Origin: an uncultured Verrucomicrobiota bacterium
Lineage (GTDB): Bacteria; Verrucomicrobiota; Verrucomicrobiia; Opitutales; Opitutaceae
NCBI GenBank assembly: GCA_903869675.1
Contig: CAIQAB010000008.1
Location: 51,952-115,951, forward strand
DNA length: 64,000 bases
Direction: 5' to 3'
The position numbers and the translations under genes are program-made. Below the pieces are notes generated by a model. It was not told where the DNA came from. It ran no database searches and saw nothing but the letters and a program-made list of their open reading frames with translations. Below are positions 54,297-63,139 of the stretch, piece by piece; position 1 is the first letter of the stretch, and every line of letters starts with the position of its first letter.

Positions 54297-54965
54297 TCAA
54301 CCGCGCCAGGTAAAGGCGTGGCAGAGGGCCACGCCCGCCGCGTCCGCTTCGTCGCTCGCGAGCATGCGCCCGTGGCCGAGCAGCGCCATGACGGTGCGGG
54401 CCATCTGCTCCTTGCTCGCCCGGCCGGCCCCGACCACCGCCTGCTTAACCCGCAGCGGTGCGTATTCCCAGATCTCGGTGTGGCCTTGCAAAGCCGCCGC
54501 CGCGATCGCCGCGCCGCGCGCCGCGCCGAGAATCTGAGCGGTCTGAAAGTTTTGCACGTAGATGGTCTGCTCCAGCGCCACATGGCGGACCTGGAAATCG
54601 CGCAAAAACGCCGTCACCGCCGTGGAGATCTCCCCCAGCGCGAAGGCCATGCTTTTTTTGGGCGGCACCGTGACCGTGCGGCAGCTCAATAAAACGGGGT
54701 CCCGCCCGGGGTTAAACTCCACCAACGCGAGGCCCGTGCCCCGCAACGACGGGTCGATGCCCAGCACCTGGCCGGAAAAGGAAACCCGCATGGCCCCCGC
54801 CAGCGGGTGTGGCGCGGGCCCCGCCGAACCGCGCAGGGCACCCACCGGCAGCACCGTGCCCACCGGCACTTTGCGCGAACCGCCCCCGGCCCGGCCGGCG
54901 GCCGCCGCCCCGGCGCCCGCCGCCAGTTTCGCCGCCCAGAGTTGCCTGACGTTTTTCGTGGCCAT
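54297..54965 (-). CDS. ruvC: RuvC Holliday-junction resolvase, with N-terminal extension
   Basis: 222 aa from the ATG at 54965. The catalytic domain starts with [15 protein letters not shown] (first catalytic Asp), continues with [19 protein letters not shown] (Glu), [19 protein letters not shown] and [14 protein letters not shown] (acidic pair). RuvC is normally about 160-175 aa; here some 58 Ala/Gly-rich residues with basic ones come first. An internal ATG at 54791 would give a normal-length protein, so the true start is open. It resolves recombination junctions with RuvAB, which are not in the window. Confidence 0.92.
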   Translation of the reverse strand: MATKNVRQLWAAKLAAGAGAAAAGRAGGGSRKVPVGTVLPVGALRGSAGPAPHPLAGAMRVSFSGQVLGIDPSLRGTGLALVEFNPGRDPVLLSCRTVTVPPKKSMAFALGEISTAVTAFLRDFQVRHVALEQTIYVQNFQTAQILGAARGAAIAAAALQGHTEIWEYAPLRVKQAVVGAGRASKEQMARTVMALLGHGRMLASDEADAAGVALCHAFTWRG

Positions 54966-54981
54966 GTCGTATCACCCAGCC

Positions 54982-55722
54982 TCAGCCGATCAGGAGCTTC
55001 AGTCCAGCCGCCGCGCTAAAAAACAACGCCAGCCGCTCAAACCACTTGGCCGAGACGCGCGGCAACACCCAGCGGCCAAACCAGGCCCCCGCCAGCACCG
55101 CCGGTGCGAGCAGGAGATTCAGCCGGAGACTTTCCCCAGTGATCAGACCCAGCCCGACCATGAAGGGAACCTTGAACAGGTTGAGCAGGAGAAAAAAGAC
55201 CGAGGCGGTGCCGACAAAGGCCAGCTTGGGCAGGCGCATGGCCAGCAGGTAAATCGCCATCAAGGGCCCCGCTGCATTGGCGACGAGCGTGGTAAAGCCG
55301 GCCAGCACGCCGACCGTCGAAGCCAGCACCGGGCCTGGCGCCGCCGGTTCGCCCCGCGCGGCCGCCCGCTTGCGCAGGAGGTGCAGCGCCACGAGAGCCA
55401 GGATAATGCCGCCGACCAGCCACTGCGCCGCCCGGTTGTCGAGACGCCCCATGGCCAGGGCCCCGAGCCCCACCCCCGCCGCCGTCCAGGGGAACAAGCG
55501 CCAGAGGTGTTTCCACTCGGTGTGCTGGCGATAGGCGGAGACCGCCACGAGGTCGCCGCACAGGAGCAGGGGCAACACAAAGCCGCTGGCCTGGCGGGTG
55601 GGCATGAGGTTGGCGAAAATCGCCACGAAGAGCATGCCGATGCCGGGCACGCCCGTCTTGGAAAGGCCGACGATGCAAGCGGCGAAAACCGCCAGGACCC
55701 ACTCCCCGCTATCGAAGATCAC
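54982..55722 (-). CDS. TauE/SafE-family permease
   Basis: 246 aa with eight predicted membrane helices and the family opening [20 protein letters not shown], the repeat [20 protein letters not shown], and a final helix [21 protein letters not shown]. Members export sulfite, sulfoacetate or other small organo-sulfur anions. It starts with GTG inside the recF stop codon (GTGA overlap, 4 bp), so it is translationally coupled to recF. The substrate is unknown. Confidence 0.9.
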   Translation of the reverse strand: MIFDSGEWVLAVFAACIVGLSKTGVPGIGMLFVAIFANLMPTRQASGFVLPLLLCGDLVAVSAYRQHTEWKHLWRLFPWTAAGVGLGALAMGRLDNRAAQWLVGGIILALVALHLLRKRAAARGEPAAPGPVLASTVGVLAGFTTLVANAAGPLMAIYLLAMRLPKLAFVGTASVFFLLLNLFKVPFMVGLGLITGESLRLNLLLAPAVLAGAWFGRWVLPRVSAKWFERLALFFSAAAGLKLLIG

Positions 55723-56810
55723 GACTGCCCCTCCCGCGCCCGGAACCCGCCAGCCGCCACCTCAAAAATCTCCCACGCCCCCAGCTCGGCTTCGGGCAGG
55801 CCGGTGCCCGTCGCCAGAATCTGCCGCTCCTGTCCGAGCGATGCCCAGAACCGCCGGCGCCGCGCCGGATCGAGCTCGCCGAGCACATCGTCCGCGAGGA
55901 GCACGGGCTCGACCCCGGTGCGCGCCCGCACGAGCGCCACCTGCGCCAGCCGCAAGGCCAGCACCAGGCTGCGTTGCTGCCCTTCGGAGCCGTAATCACG
56001 CGCCGCCCGCCGGCCGATTTTGAGCTGGATATCATCGCGGTGCGGACCGGATAGCGAAGCGCGAAACGCCAGATCGCGGGCGCGGGACCTTTCGAAATGC
56101 GCCCGCCACGCATCGGCCCCGCCCTCGCCGGGCTCGGCATCCGCCTCATAGTCGAGGGAGGCCGGTTCGGCGTCCGCGCTGAGGCTGGCGTAGGCCGCCG
56201 CCACGGCGGGCGCGAGAGCTTCCAGACCGGAGCGGCGGCCGGCCACGAGCGCGGCAGCCGCCCCGGCGAGCGGAGACTCGAAGGCGGCGAGTTCTCCAGC
56301 CGGCGCCTGGCGTTTGAGCAACTGGTTACGGCCCTCCAGCGCCCGATGGTAGCCGGCGAGAGCGCGGAGATAGCCCGCATCGACTCCCGCGAGCGCGAGA
56401 TCCAGCCAGCGCCTCCGGAGCGCCGGCGCCCCGCGCACGAGTTGCTGGTCCTGCGAGGAAAAGACCACCGTGGGGAACCGTCCCAGAAAATCACCGATGC
56501 GCCCCACCCGCTCGCCATCGCAAACCACTTCCTTGCCACCCGGCCGGAGGGTGATGACAACGCGGCTGGGGCCGAATTTCTCGTGCTCAAACTCCGCCGC
56601 CAAGGCGCCCTCGCGCTTGCCTTGGGCAATGAGCAGAGCCGTGTCGGACGTCCGGAAGGACCGCAACGCAGTCACGAAGCCGACCGCCTCGAGCAGATTG
56701 GTTTTCCCCTGCCCGTTCGCGCCGACAAAGAACTGCTGGCCGCCCGCAAACGAAAACTCCGCAAACGGAATGTTGCGCAGGTTTTGCAGGGTGAGACGGC
56801 GGAGACGCAT
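55719..56810 (-). CDS. recF: RecF, recombination mediator
   Basis: 363 aa from the ATG at 56810 ([21 protein letters not shown]). SMC-like ATPase with Walker [15 protein letters not shown] and a C-terminal Walker [27 protein letters not shown] and [16 protein letters not shown] correspond to its signature motif. It loads RecA at gaps. The usual dnaA-dnaN neighbourhood is missing; it sits with the TauE-like gene instead. Confidence 0.93.
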   Translation of the reverse strand: MRLRRLTLQNLRNIPFAEFSFAGGQQFFVGANGQGKTNLLEAVGFVTALRSFRTSDTALLIAQGKREGALAAEFEHEKFGPSRVVITLRPGGKEVVCDGERVGRIGDFLGRFPTVVFSSQDQQLVRGAPALRRRWLDLALAGVDAGYLRALAGYHRALEGRNQLLKRQAPAGELAAFESPLAGAAAALVAGRRSGLEALAPAVAAAYASLSADAEPASLDYEADAEPGEGGADAWRAHFERSRARDLAFRASLSGPHRDDIQLKIGRRAARDYGSEGQQRSLVLALRLAQVALVRARTGVEPVLLADDVLGELDPARRRRFWASLGQERQILATGTGLPEAELGAWEIFEVAAGGFRAREGQS

Positions 56811-56869
56811 GAAGAGAGGAGCCGGCGGCAAGGGACCGGCCGCGCCGCCGCGGCCAGGTGCGCCCTCGC

Positions 56870-57172
56870 TCAGGCCGCGTCGTAGATCTGCACGCGTTCC
56901 CAGCAGGTTTTGAACTTGTCCACAAAGGCCCGGTGCAACGGATGCACCTGGTAAGCATCATGCCCAGCGACGTCCGCAAACACGATGGTCAGGGCAAAAG
57001 TATACGTGGCATCCACCACCGGACGCGGCGGGATCGGGGCCGGGCCGCCGACATAAAGCGCGGCGACCGCCGGAATGGCGCGGAGTGACTCGAGGCCCTC
57101 CGTGCGAAAGGCCTGCCGTTGCAAGGGGTCGAGATCGGGGCGGAGCCAGAAAATCACAGTATGAACGAGCAT
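56870..57172 (-). CDS. Dabb-domain protein
   Basis: 100 aa, a single stress-responsive A/B barrel (Dabb) domain: [36 protein letters not shown], and a C-terminal [16 protein letters not shown]. Dabb proteins are small dimers related to antibiotic-synthesis monooxygenases and polyketide cyclases; most have no known substrate. It lies 59 bp upstream of recF. Confidence 0.88.
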   Translation of the reverse strand: MLVHTVIFWLRPDLDPLQRQAFRTEGLESLRAIPAVAALYVGGPAPIPPRPVVDATYTFALTIVFADVAGHDAYQVHPLHRAFVDKFKTCWERVQIYDAA

Positions 57173-57280
57173 GATGAGGAAGGTGTTCGTGCCGAGCGTC
57201 GTTCCCGCCCGAGCCCGTCCGCGAGATAAAAAACCCGTTGCCCGCCGCCCCTCTCCGGTAAAAAGTCACCGTTTACCGCC

Positions 57281-57586
57281 ATGCCCGCGCCCGCCAATAT
57301 ACAGCTAATCGGTCCCGAGGTCGCCATCGCCTGGGATGACGGCGCCGAGACCTATTTCCTCGGCGAAGACCTGCGCGCCGCCTCCCCCAGCGCCGAAAAC
57401 ATCGGCGAGCACGATATCCTCGGCAACCGCTACGGCGGCGACGGCCCCAAGCGCTTCCCGGGAGTGACCGTGCGCAGCTGGGAAAAAGTGGGGAACTACG
57501 CCCTGCGTTTTGATTTTAGCGACGGCCATCGCACCGGACTTTTTGCCTACGATTACCTGCGCGAGCTCGCCGCCCGCCAGCGCTAG
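57281..57586 (+). CDS. DUF971 domain protein
   Basis: 101 aa matching the DUF971/GBBH-like N-terminal domain: IQLIGPEVAIAWDDGAETYF, then LRAASPSAEN, and FPGVTVRSWEKVGNYALRFDFSDGHRTGLFAYDYLREL. These domains occur in gamma-butyrobetaine hydroxylase and fused to Mrp/ApbC Fe-S carriers, and a stand-alone form is common. Function is not known. It begins a plus-strand group with hisI 30 bp on. Confidence 0.87.
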   Translation: MPAPANIQLIGPEVAIAWDDGAETYFLGEDLRAASPSAENIGEHDILGNRYGGDGPKRFPGVTVRSWEKVGNYALRFDFSDGHRTGLFAYDYLRELAARQR

Positions 57587-57616
57587 CCGCACCGCCGCCC
57601 GCCTCTCTTTTTGCCC

Positions 57617-58063
57617 ATGTCGTTTCCCGCCCGCACCACCCTCCCTGAGATCGAGCTAGGCTCGACCCTCCAGCCGAAATTCGGCCCCGATGGCCTCCTG
57701 CCCTGCATCACGCAGGACCACGCCAGCGGACAGGTTTTGATGTTCGCCTTCATGAACGCCGAGTCCCTCGCCCACACCCTGCGGACCAAAAAAGCCACCT
57801 ACTGGAGCCGCTCCCGCAACAAGCTCTGGGTAAAAGGCGAGGAGTCCGGCAACGTGCAATGGGTGAAAGAGCTCTACACGGACTGCGATCAGGATGTGAT
57901 CCTGCTGAAGGTCGACCAAAGCGGCTCCGCCAACGCTTCGTGCCACAACGGCTACCAGAGCTGCTTCTACCGCCGCCTGGAGGATCTCGACGGAGCCGAT
58001 TTCAAATTAGGCTTCACCGCCGAACGCCTCTTCGATCCAGCCACCGTTTACAAAAAGAAGTAA
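57617..58063 (+). CDS. hisI: Phosphoribosyl-AMP cyclohydrolase
   Basis: 148 aa from the ATG at 57617 (a TTG lies two codons earlier). HisI opens the purine ring in histidine synthesis. [27 protein letters not shown]-type [21 protein letters not shown], the metal-site [13 protein letters not shown] and [12 protein letters not shown] are the family signatures. It lies downstream of the DUF971 gene. The HisE half is absent, so HisE is a separate gene elsewhere. Confidence 0.94.
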   Translation: MSFPARTTLPEIELGSTLQPKFGPDGLLPCITQDHASGQVLMFAFMNAESLAHTLRTKKATYWSRSRNKLWVKGEESGNVQWVKELYTDCDQDVILLKVDQSGSANASCHNGYQSCFYRRLEDLDGADFKLGFTAERLFDPATVYKKK

Positions 58064-58263
58064 GCGTCCGGCTGCCATCGCCCCCAGGCCTTGAGATTGG
58101 CTGGCGCGGATAAGGAGCCATCCGACGATCCGTGAAATCCGTGGCCAGCCAGCCAAAGGCGGTTCGAGCCGGGTCCATGCGCGGCAGAAGCGCCGCCTTT
58201 GGTGTTTTTCGTGGTTCCCACCAGATAGGTGAGAGTCAACCATCGCATTTCCGCAGCGCCGCC

Positions 58264-59106
58264 ATGTCCGCCGTTCTAAATCTCTCCGCCTACCGCTTCA
58301 CGCCCTTCGCCGCCGGGGACCTCGTGCCGCTGCGCGACCGTCTGCGGATGCTCACTCGCAAGCTCGAGCTGCGTGGCACCATCCTGCTGAGCACCGAGGG
58401 TATCAACCTCTTCGTCGCCGGCCCCCGCGCCGCCACCGATGTCCTCCTCGCCGAGCTCCGAGCCCTTCCCGGCCTCGCCGACCTCACGCCAAAGGAAAGC
58501 CCCTCCGACGAGCGCCCCTTCAACCGCATGCTGGTGAAGATCAAAAAAGAGATCATCGCCTTCGGCGTGGAGGGCATCGATCCCGCGCGCGATCCCGCCC
58601 CCCGCCTCGCCCCGGAGACCCTGAAGCAGTGGCTCGACGAGGGCCGCCCCGTGACCCTGCTCGATACCCGCAACGACTACGAAATCCGGCTCGGCACCTT
58701 CAAGGGCGCGCTGGTGCCAGGCATCGACCACTTCCGCGATTTCCCCGACGCCGTCCGCCGCCTGCCGCAGAGCTTGAAACAGAGCCCGGTAGTGACCTTC
58801 TGCACCGGCGGCATCCGCTGCGAAAAAGCCGCGCCCTTTCTGCGCCGCGAAGGCTTTGACGAAGTCTACCAACTCGACGGCGGCATCCTGAAATATTTCG
58901 AACTCTGCGGCGGCGAACACTACACAGGGGATTGCTTCGTCTTTGACCGTCGCGTGGGCGTGGACTCCTCCCTGCGCGAGACCGATGCCGTGCTCTGCTT
59001 TGCCTGCCAAATGCCTCTCACCCTCGCCGAACAAGAGGATCCGCGCTACGTTCCCGATGTCTCCTGCCCGCACTGCGCCTCCGCCCCCGCCCTCCCTTCC
59101 CCGTGA
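58264..59106 (+). CDS. trhO: TrhO, tRNA uridine-34 hydroxylase (rhodanese family)
   Basis: 280 aa from the ATG at 58264. The N-terminal UPF0176 domain has [17 protein letters not shown] and a following [17 protein letters not shown]. The rhodanese domain has [19 protein letters not shown] and the active-site loop [15 protein letters not shown] (Cys-180). A C-terminal zinc-like CFACQMPL and CPHC pair is present. It hydroxylates uridine-34 in tRNA in an oxygen-dependent pathway. A GTGA overlap couples it to the next gene. Confidence 0.92.
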   Translation: MSAVLNLSAYRFTPFAAGDLVPLRDRLRMLTRKLELRGTILLSTEGINLFVAGPRAATDVLLAELRALPGLADLTPKESPSDERPFNRMLVKIKKEIIAFGVEGIDPARDPAPRLAPETLKQWLDEGRPVTLLDTRNDYEIRLGTFKGALVPGIDHFRDFPDAVRRLPQSLKQSPVVTFCTGGIRCEKAAPFLRREGFDEVYQLDGGILKYFELCGGEHYTGDCFVFDRRVGVDSSLRETDAVLCFACQMPLTLAEQEDPRYVPDVSCPHCASAPALPSP

Positions 59107-59543
59107 AACGCCTCCGCATCCTTCCGCTGTTCACCGTCGCCCTCGCGTTCACCCTCGCCGCCTGCTCCAGCCTGCAACGCACCGTCAACCCCGGCCGCGA
59201 TCCCGCCGCTCTGCGCGAGGTCTTCGTCGCCACCAATCTCAACGATAACCACGCCCTCGGCCGCCGCCTCGCCGCCGCCTTCCGCGCCCACGGACTGCGG
59301 GCCGAAAGCGGCCCGCTCACCCTGCTGCCCAAAACCGCCGAGGCGGTTGTGCAATACCAAGACCGCTGGGCCTGGGATTTTGGCGACCACATGGTCTACC
59401 TCCGTCTGTCCCTCCACGACCCCGGCGAGCTCCAGCCCTTCGCCACCGCCACCCGCCAGCGCAATATCGCCAAATCCACCAACCTCGACGAAGCCATCCC
59501 CGCCGTCGTCGCCGAACTCCTCGCGCCCGCCCCCCGCCCGTAG
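59103..59543 (+). CDS. Lipoprotein (146 aa)
   Basis: GTG start overlapping the trhO stop. The signal peptide [13 protein letters not shown] ends at a lipobox (Cys-21, AAC-S). The body ([41 protein letters not shown]) is soluble and unassigned. It ends 34 bp before the T2SSF gene. Confidence 0.65.
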   Translation: MKRLRILPLFTVALAFTLAACSSLQRTVNPGRDPAALREVFVATNLNDNHALGRRLAAAFRAHGLRAESGPLTLLPKTAEAVVQYQDRWAWDFGDHMVYLRLSLHDPGELQPFATATRQRNIAKSTNLDEAIPAVVAELLAPAPRP

Positions 59544-59577
59544 CGTCCTTACTCGCTACCGCTACTTCGTAAACACC

Positions 59578-60552
59578 GTGTCCCTCTCCTCCACCAAACT
59601 CGCCCTCGTTTACCATAACCTTGCCCAGCTGCTCGGCGCAGGGGTGACGCTGGCCGAAGCGCTGCGCGCGCCCTCCCCTGCCCCGGTCGCGGATTGTTTT
59701 CGGCTATCCGCCCTCATCGAGTCGGGTGCCTCGATGGCCGAGGTGATCGGCGCCGCCGGCGATTGGCTGCCGCAGTCCGACCGCCCCTTCATCCTCGCGG
59801 CCGCCGGCTCGGGCCGCCTGCCCCTGGTCCTCGAAAACCTCGCCGCCCGCCACGAGCAGATCGGCGCCACCCGCCGCCGCGTGCTTTTCGCCTGCATCTA
59901 CCCGGTGGGGGTTTTTCACTTCGCAGCGCTGATCTTTCCCTTCCTCCGGATGATCAACTTCGAGAAGGGCCTTCAGGGCGGGATGTCCAACTACGTGACC
60001 GGCGTGCTGACCATTCTCCTGCCCGTCTGGTTCGCCGCCGGACTGCTGTTTTATCTCGTCCGTCGGGAAAATCCCCTCGCCCTCCGTCTGCTGGACCTGC
60101 TCCCCGCCATCGGCGGCTACCGCAAGCACCAGGCACTGGCTGATTTCGCCTTCGCCCTGGGCAACCTCCTCGAGGCTGGCGCGCCCATCGGCCAGGCGTG
60201 GCGCGACTCCGGCCGCATCGCCCGCTCCCGTCGGATCCTCGCCGCCTCCCGCGAGATCGAGGAGCTGATCGAAGGCGGCCTGTCCCCGGGGCCAAGCCTC
60301 GGCAAATACCGGGTTTTCCCGGCCGACTTCATCGCCCGTTACCAAACCGGCGAGACCGCTGGCGGCCTCGAAAAAGCCCTCCTGGTCGTCGCCGCCGATT
60401 ACCAAGTCCGCGCCAACCAGCGCCTCGCCGCCGCCTCCATGCTTTACCCCGGCCTGCTCTTCAGCGCCGTCGTGGTGATGGTCGCCTACGTGGTCATCGG
60501 GTTTTTTATGAACTACGTCGCCACCCTCAATAAACTCATGGACGGCGGCTGA
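59578..60552 (+). CDS. Type II secretion F-domain protein (GspF/PilC-like)
   Basis: 324 aa from a GTG at 59578; earlier codons of the frame lie in the preceding gene. Two T2SSF modules are visible: LVYHNLAQLLGAGVTLAEAL with following membrane helix (CIYPVGVFHFAALIFPFL), and DFAFALGNLLEAGAPIGQAW with YQTGETAGGLEKALLVVA and a final helix MLYPGLLFSAVVVMVAYVV. It resembles the inner-membrane platform of type II secretion or type IV pili. No ATPase, pilin or secretin gene is near, so it is an orphan here. Confidence 0.82.
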   Translation: MSLSSTKLALVYHNLAQLLGAGVTLAEALRAPSPAPVADCFRLSALIESGASMAEVIGAAGDWLPQSDRPFILAAAGSGRLPLVLENLAARHEQIGATRRRVLFACIYPVGVFHFAALIFPFLRMINFEKGLQGGMSNYVTGVLTILLPVWFAAGLLFYLVRRENPLALRLLDLLPAIGGYRKHQALADFAFALGNLLEAGAPIGQAWRDSGRIARSRRILAASREIEELIEGGLSPGPSLGKYRVFPADFIARYQTGETAGGLEKALLVVAADYQVRANQRLAAASMLYPGLLFSAVVVMVAYVVIGFFMNYVATLNKLMDGG

Positions 60553-60903
60553 GCCGAATCCACGAAATGGATGCCCACGAAACACACGAAATGACACGAA
60601 ATTGACCGGTAAGAGCGACGTCCGGCTGAATTTTGCCCACAGAACACGCGGAAAGATAACCCCCGAGTGCCGTCTTTTCCCCAAACCACAATCCTCAGTT
60701 TCACCGGATCGACGCTTTCGTGTATTTCGTGTGTTTCCTGGTTAAAATCTCATCTCCGAAATTCCGTGTCCATCCGTGCCATCCGTGGTTAAACTGCGTG
60801 CTTGGTCTCCTAGAGATCGACCTTTTCGTGCCCTTTCGTGTGTTTCATGGGCCCATCCTACTCGCTACTCACTACCCGCTACTCGCTACTTTCACCCGCC
60901 ACC
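60553..60903. repeat. Cluster of intergenic palindromic fragments
   Basis: 351 bases without a gene. It holds CACGAAATGG and CACGAAACACACGAAATGACACGA-like runs near 60560-60600, answered by TTCGTGTATTTCGTGTG near 60716-60733 and TTTCGTGCCCTTTCGTGTG near 60823-60843, plus ATCCGTGCCATCCGTGG at about 60772-60788. They form long imperfect inverted pairs and look like several nested copies of the same repeat family. Confidence 0.65.
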
Positions 60904-61119
60904 ATGGACCAAACCGACCGCGACCCGCTGCACGGCAAGACGCTTGAGCATATCGTCACCACCCTGGTCGAGCACCACGGTTGGGAGGAGCTCGGCGGCC
61001 TGATCCCGATCCGCTGCTTCACCCACGATCCCAGCGTGAAATCGAGCCTCGTCTTCCTTCGCAAGACCCCCTGGGCCCGCGCCAAGGTCGAACAACTCTA
61101 CGTCCGCCACGTCCGCTAA
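60904..61119 (+). CDS. VF530/DUF2132 small protein
   Basis: 71 aa from the ATG at 60904. It matches DUF2132: [40 protein letters not shown] and [18 protein letters not shown]. The fold is a small DNA-binding-like helical domain; function is unknown. It sits among the repeats, with no operon partner. Confidence 0.88.
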   Translation: MDQTDRDPLHGKTLEHIVTTLVEHHGWEELGGLIPIRCFTHDPSVKSSLVFLRKTPWARAKVEQLYVRHVR

Positions 61120-61137
61120 GGTGGCGCCTAGGTGCTA

Positions 61138-61290
61138 GCGAACCACGGAGGCCCGAAAGCCGATGGAAGCGCAAAGACGCCAAGACGCGAAGGACGGACT
61201 GAAGCCTGATGTAGTGTCCCTCCTATCCCTTATTCTTCCTCCGAACTTAGCGCCTTTGCCTCTTCGCGCTTCAAATTTTTCATAACCAGG
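61138..61290. repeat. Intergenic palindromic repeat
   Basis: Left arm GAAGCGCAAAGACGCCAAGA onward (61166-61193) and right arm TAGCGCCTTTGCCTCTTCGC onward (61248-61272) are imperfect inverted copies. The motif pair GCGCAAAGACG and CGCCTTTGC is shared with the copies at 61736 and 62325. Confidence 0.65.
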
Positions 61291-61322
61291 AAATCATGTT
61301 TACATCTTTTCTGCAATACTTT

Positions 61323-61372
61323 GGGTCATTACCCATACTTTACGCTTGCGGATATGGGCAACGACCCATATC
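61323..61372 (+). promoter_or_regulatory. Candidate operator of the toxin-antitoxin operon
   Basis: A perfect 8-bp inverted repeat GATATGGG/CCCATATC (61351-61358 and 61365-61372) with a 6-bp spacer, preceded by GGGTCATTACCC (61323-61334). It lies 9 bp before the vapB ATG. Antitoxins usually repress their own operon through such dyads. Confidence 0.6.
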
Positions 61373-61381
61373 GCTGGAGCC

Positions 61382-61732
61382 ATGAAAATGACCATCGAGA
61401 TTCCAGAGGATGTGCTGACCGAGCTCATGCATCTCACCGGGCACCAGACCAAGCGCGATGCGGTCGAGTTCGCCCTGCGTGAAGCGGCGCGTCGGGCGAA
61501 GTGGCGCCGGGTGTGGAGCGAAGGCTTGGGGGTGGGCCCGGATGCTTTGGCGGCCGATTCCGCCGCCAAGCCCGCGGATTTGATCGACGCCCCTGAAATC
61601 GATAACGCCGCGGTGGATCGCGCGCTGGCCGCCTTGGCCGCCCGGCGCGCCCGCCGGGCGCGCCTCACCCGCGGCGACTATGCACTTAACGAACCATCCG
61701 CCGGCCAACCCTCTCCCGACGCCCGGCCCTGA
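61382..61732 (+). CDS. VapB-type antitoxin
   Basis: 116 aa. The N-terminus is a ribbon-helix-helix/VapB-like DNA-binding region: MKMTIEIPEDVLTELMHLTG, HQTKRDAVEFALREAARRAKWRR. The C-terminal part is Ala/Arg-rich and acidic in places, as expected for the toxin-binding tail. It precedes a PIN-domain gene. The gene lies just after a dyad that suits autorepression. Ala-rich repeat-like stretches (ALAALAARRARRAR) close it. Confidence 0.78.
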   Translation: MKMTIEIPEDVLTELMHLTGHQTKRDAVEFALREAARRAKWRRVWSEGLGVGPDALAADSAAKPADLIDAPEIDNAAVDRALAALAARRARRARLTRGDYALNEPSAGQPSPDARP

Positions 61733-61735
61733 TCT

Positions 61736-61850
61736 CCCGCCGCAGAGACGCGGAGGCGCAAAGAGACCCATCCGGTCCTTCAAAAGGTTATAATAAAAAA
61801 ATCTCCGCGCTCCTGCGCCTCTGCGCTTAAGTCTAAAATCTACGTCTCTT
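61736..61850. repeat. Palindromic repeat between antitoxin and toxin genes
   Basis: Arms GCAGAGACGCGGAGGCGC onward (about 61742-61765) and CTCCGCGCTCCTGCGCCTCT onward (61803-61826) are imperfect inverted copies around an A/T-rich loop. It occupies nearly all of the 146-bp gap inside the toxin-antitoxin operon, which normally overlaps or is tightly spaced. Confidence 0.65.
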
Positions 61851-61878
61851 TGGTATAACGCTTGATAAGCCGTAAAAA

Positions 61879-62274
61879 ATGACGCCCCCCTTGGTATTGG
61901 TCGACAGCAGCTACTTTATCACGTTGCAAAACCGCCGCATCGATCCGCTGGCAGTGCTCACCGAATACGAGCTCGACTACGAGATTGCGATCAACGGCGT
62001 GATCTGGGGCGAGGTGCTGCGCGGCCGCAGCGATCCCCACCTCCGCGATCGATACGAGAGGGCCTTTTCCCTCGCCCGCCTGCTCCACCTCTCCGCCTCG
62101 GGCTGGCAACGCGCGGCCCGCTTGGCGTGGGAGCTCGACCGCCGCGGCGAAGTGCTACCGCTCACCGATCTGATCATCGGCGTGACCGCACTCGAGCATC
62201 AGGCCGCCGTGCTCACCTTCGATCGTCACTTCCAGAAAATCCCCGGGCTCGTGGTGCTGTCTGACCTGGAATAA
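61879..62274 (+). CDS. VapC-type PIN-domain toxin
   Basis: 131 aa with the four acidic residues of a PIN endoribonuclease: D9 (VLVDSSYF), E45 (WGEVLRG), D97 (LTDLIIGVTAL) and D115 (TFDRHF). VapC toxins cleave tRNA or rRNA and are neutralised by VapB. The active site looks complete. The upstream antitoxin-like gene is on the same strand, 146 bp away. Confidence 0.87.
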   Translation: MTPPLVLVDSSYFITLQNRRIDPLAVLTEYELDYEIAINGVIWGEVLRGRSDPHLRDRYERAFSLARLLHLSASGWQRAARLAWELDRRGEVLPLTDLIIGVTALEHQAAVLTFDRHFQKIPGLVVLSDLE

Positions 62275-62324
62275 CCCCCTCCACCAGAACCGTTCCCGCC
62301 GTAAAGCCGTTTCCCGGAAGGCGT

Positions 62325-62450
62325 GAACCAAAAGTCACGAAGACACCACGGAAGCAGAGGGAAGCGCCAAGACGCTTAGGTCGGACTAAAGCGTAATTCT
62401 ATCTCCGGAATCTTCCTCGGACCTTCGCGCCTTTGCGTCTTCGTGCTTAA
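62325..62450. repeat. Intergenic palindromic repeat
   Basis: Left arm AAGCGCCAAGACGCTTAGG (about 62362-62380) and right arm GGACCTTCGCGCCTTTGCGT onward (62419-62448) are imperfect inverted copies. It follows vapC and completes a run of such repeats around the toxin-antitoxin pair. Confidence 0.6.
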
Positions 62451-62456
62451 AACAGA

Positions 62457-62711
62457 TCATCCGTGTCGTCTCCCGCACAGGTGCGAACCACGAAGTCGCG
62501 AAGGCGCGAAGCTAGACTGCTTACCGCGACGCGCGAAATGAGGCGGTTCGACCACCGGGGCGGCCTGCAACCACCGCGCGGACCGGTTTGCGCTTTCCAA
62601 CCACTTTAAGCGGTCGGCGAAGCTCATGGTCCGGGCGATCTCCCGCCGAAGCACGGCGTGCTCGGTCCAACCCGCGCAGGACCAATCGGTTGTCGCTTCA
62701 GCTTCCTTCAT
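62457..62711 (-). CDS. Small hypothetical protein (84 aa)
   Basis: 84 aa from the ATG at 62711. DWSCAGWTEHAVLRREIARTM and SFADRLKWLESANRSARWLQ suggest a helical protein; the C-terminal 25 residues (from about base 62530 down) run into the repeat sequence and look non-native, so the original end may have been lost. No family is recognised. Confidence 0.45.
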   Translation of the reverse strand: MKEAEATTDWSCAGWTEHAVLRREIARTMSFADRLKWLESANRSARWLQAAPVVEPPHFARRGKQSSFAPSRLRGSHLCGRRHG

Positions 62712-62857
62712 CTGGATTTAAACTAAGAAGCTCCGCGATATCCGCAAGATCTTGAGGTCGCGCCGCCGCCCGCTTCATGGCGAGCAACTGCCTTATAACC
62801 ACTTTCCGCCCTTCGTGCCTTCGTGGTTAAACCGATCCGGTTGCTGTCCGCGACAAG

Positions 62858-62965
62858 AACGATGCACCCGCCGACCGCAACGATGCACCCGTCGGCGACA
62901 ACGATGCACCCGCTGACAGCATTTATGCACGATTTTTTCTGCATCTATGCACCCTCTGCATACAA
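62858..62965. repeat. 21-bp tandem repeat (AACGATGCACCC)
   Basis: Three 21-bp units at 62858-62878, 62879-62899 and 62900-62920, all beginning AACGATGCACCCG, followed by degenerate copies keeping TATGCAC (62921-62965). The 7-codon period gives a Gly-Cys-Ile-Val repeat on the minus strand. The array flanks a CACGAAGG-type repeat at about 62805-62832. Confidence 0.75.
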
Positions 62966-63139
62966 CGATCAGAGGTCATAGATGCAGGCGACGAGGACCA
63001 CCCATAATGTCGTTAAGCTCCAAACCTATCGATTTTATCCGATCGCAAGGTAGGACAAGACCCCTAGGCATACGTTTCCAGCCGTCTTTCCGGCTACAGT
63101 TCTATTTCAACTAGCCGAGCCGAGCAGAAAAGCACTGAC

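Noticed and set aside
62723..62944. A 73-codon minus-strand frame with GCIV repeats
   Set aside because: It is made by the 21-bp tandem repeat and the neighbouring palindromic repeat; there is no domain or ribosome site.
62858..62965. Possible CRISPR array
   Set aside because: The units are directly adjacent without unique spacers and have a 21-bp period, and no cas genes are visible.
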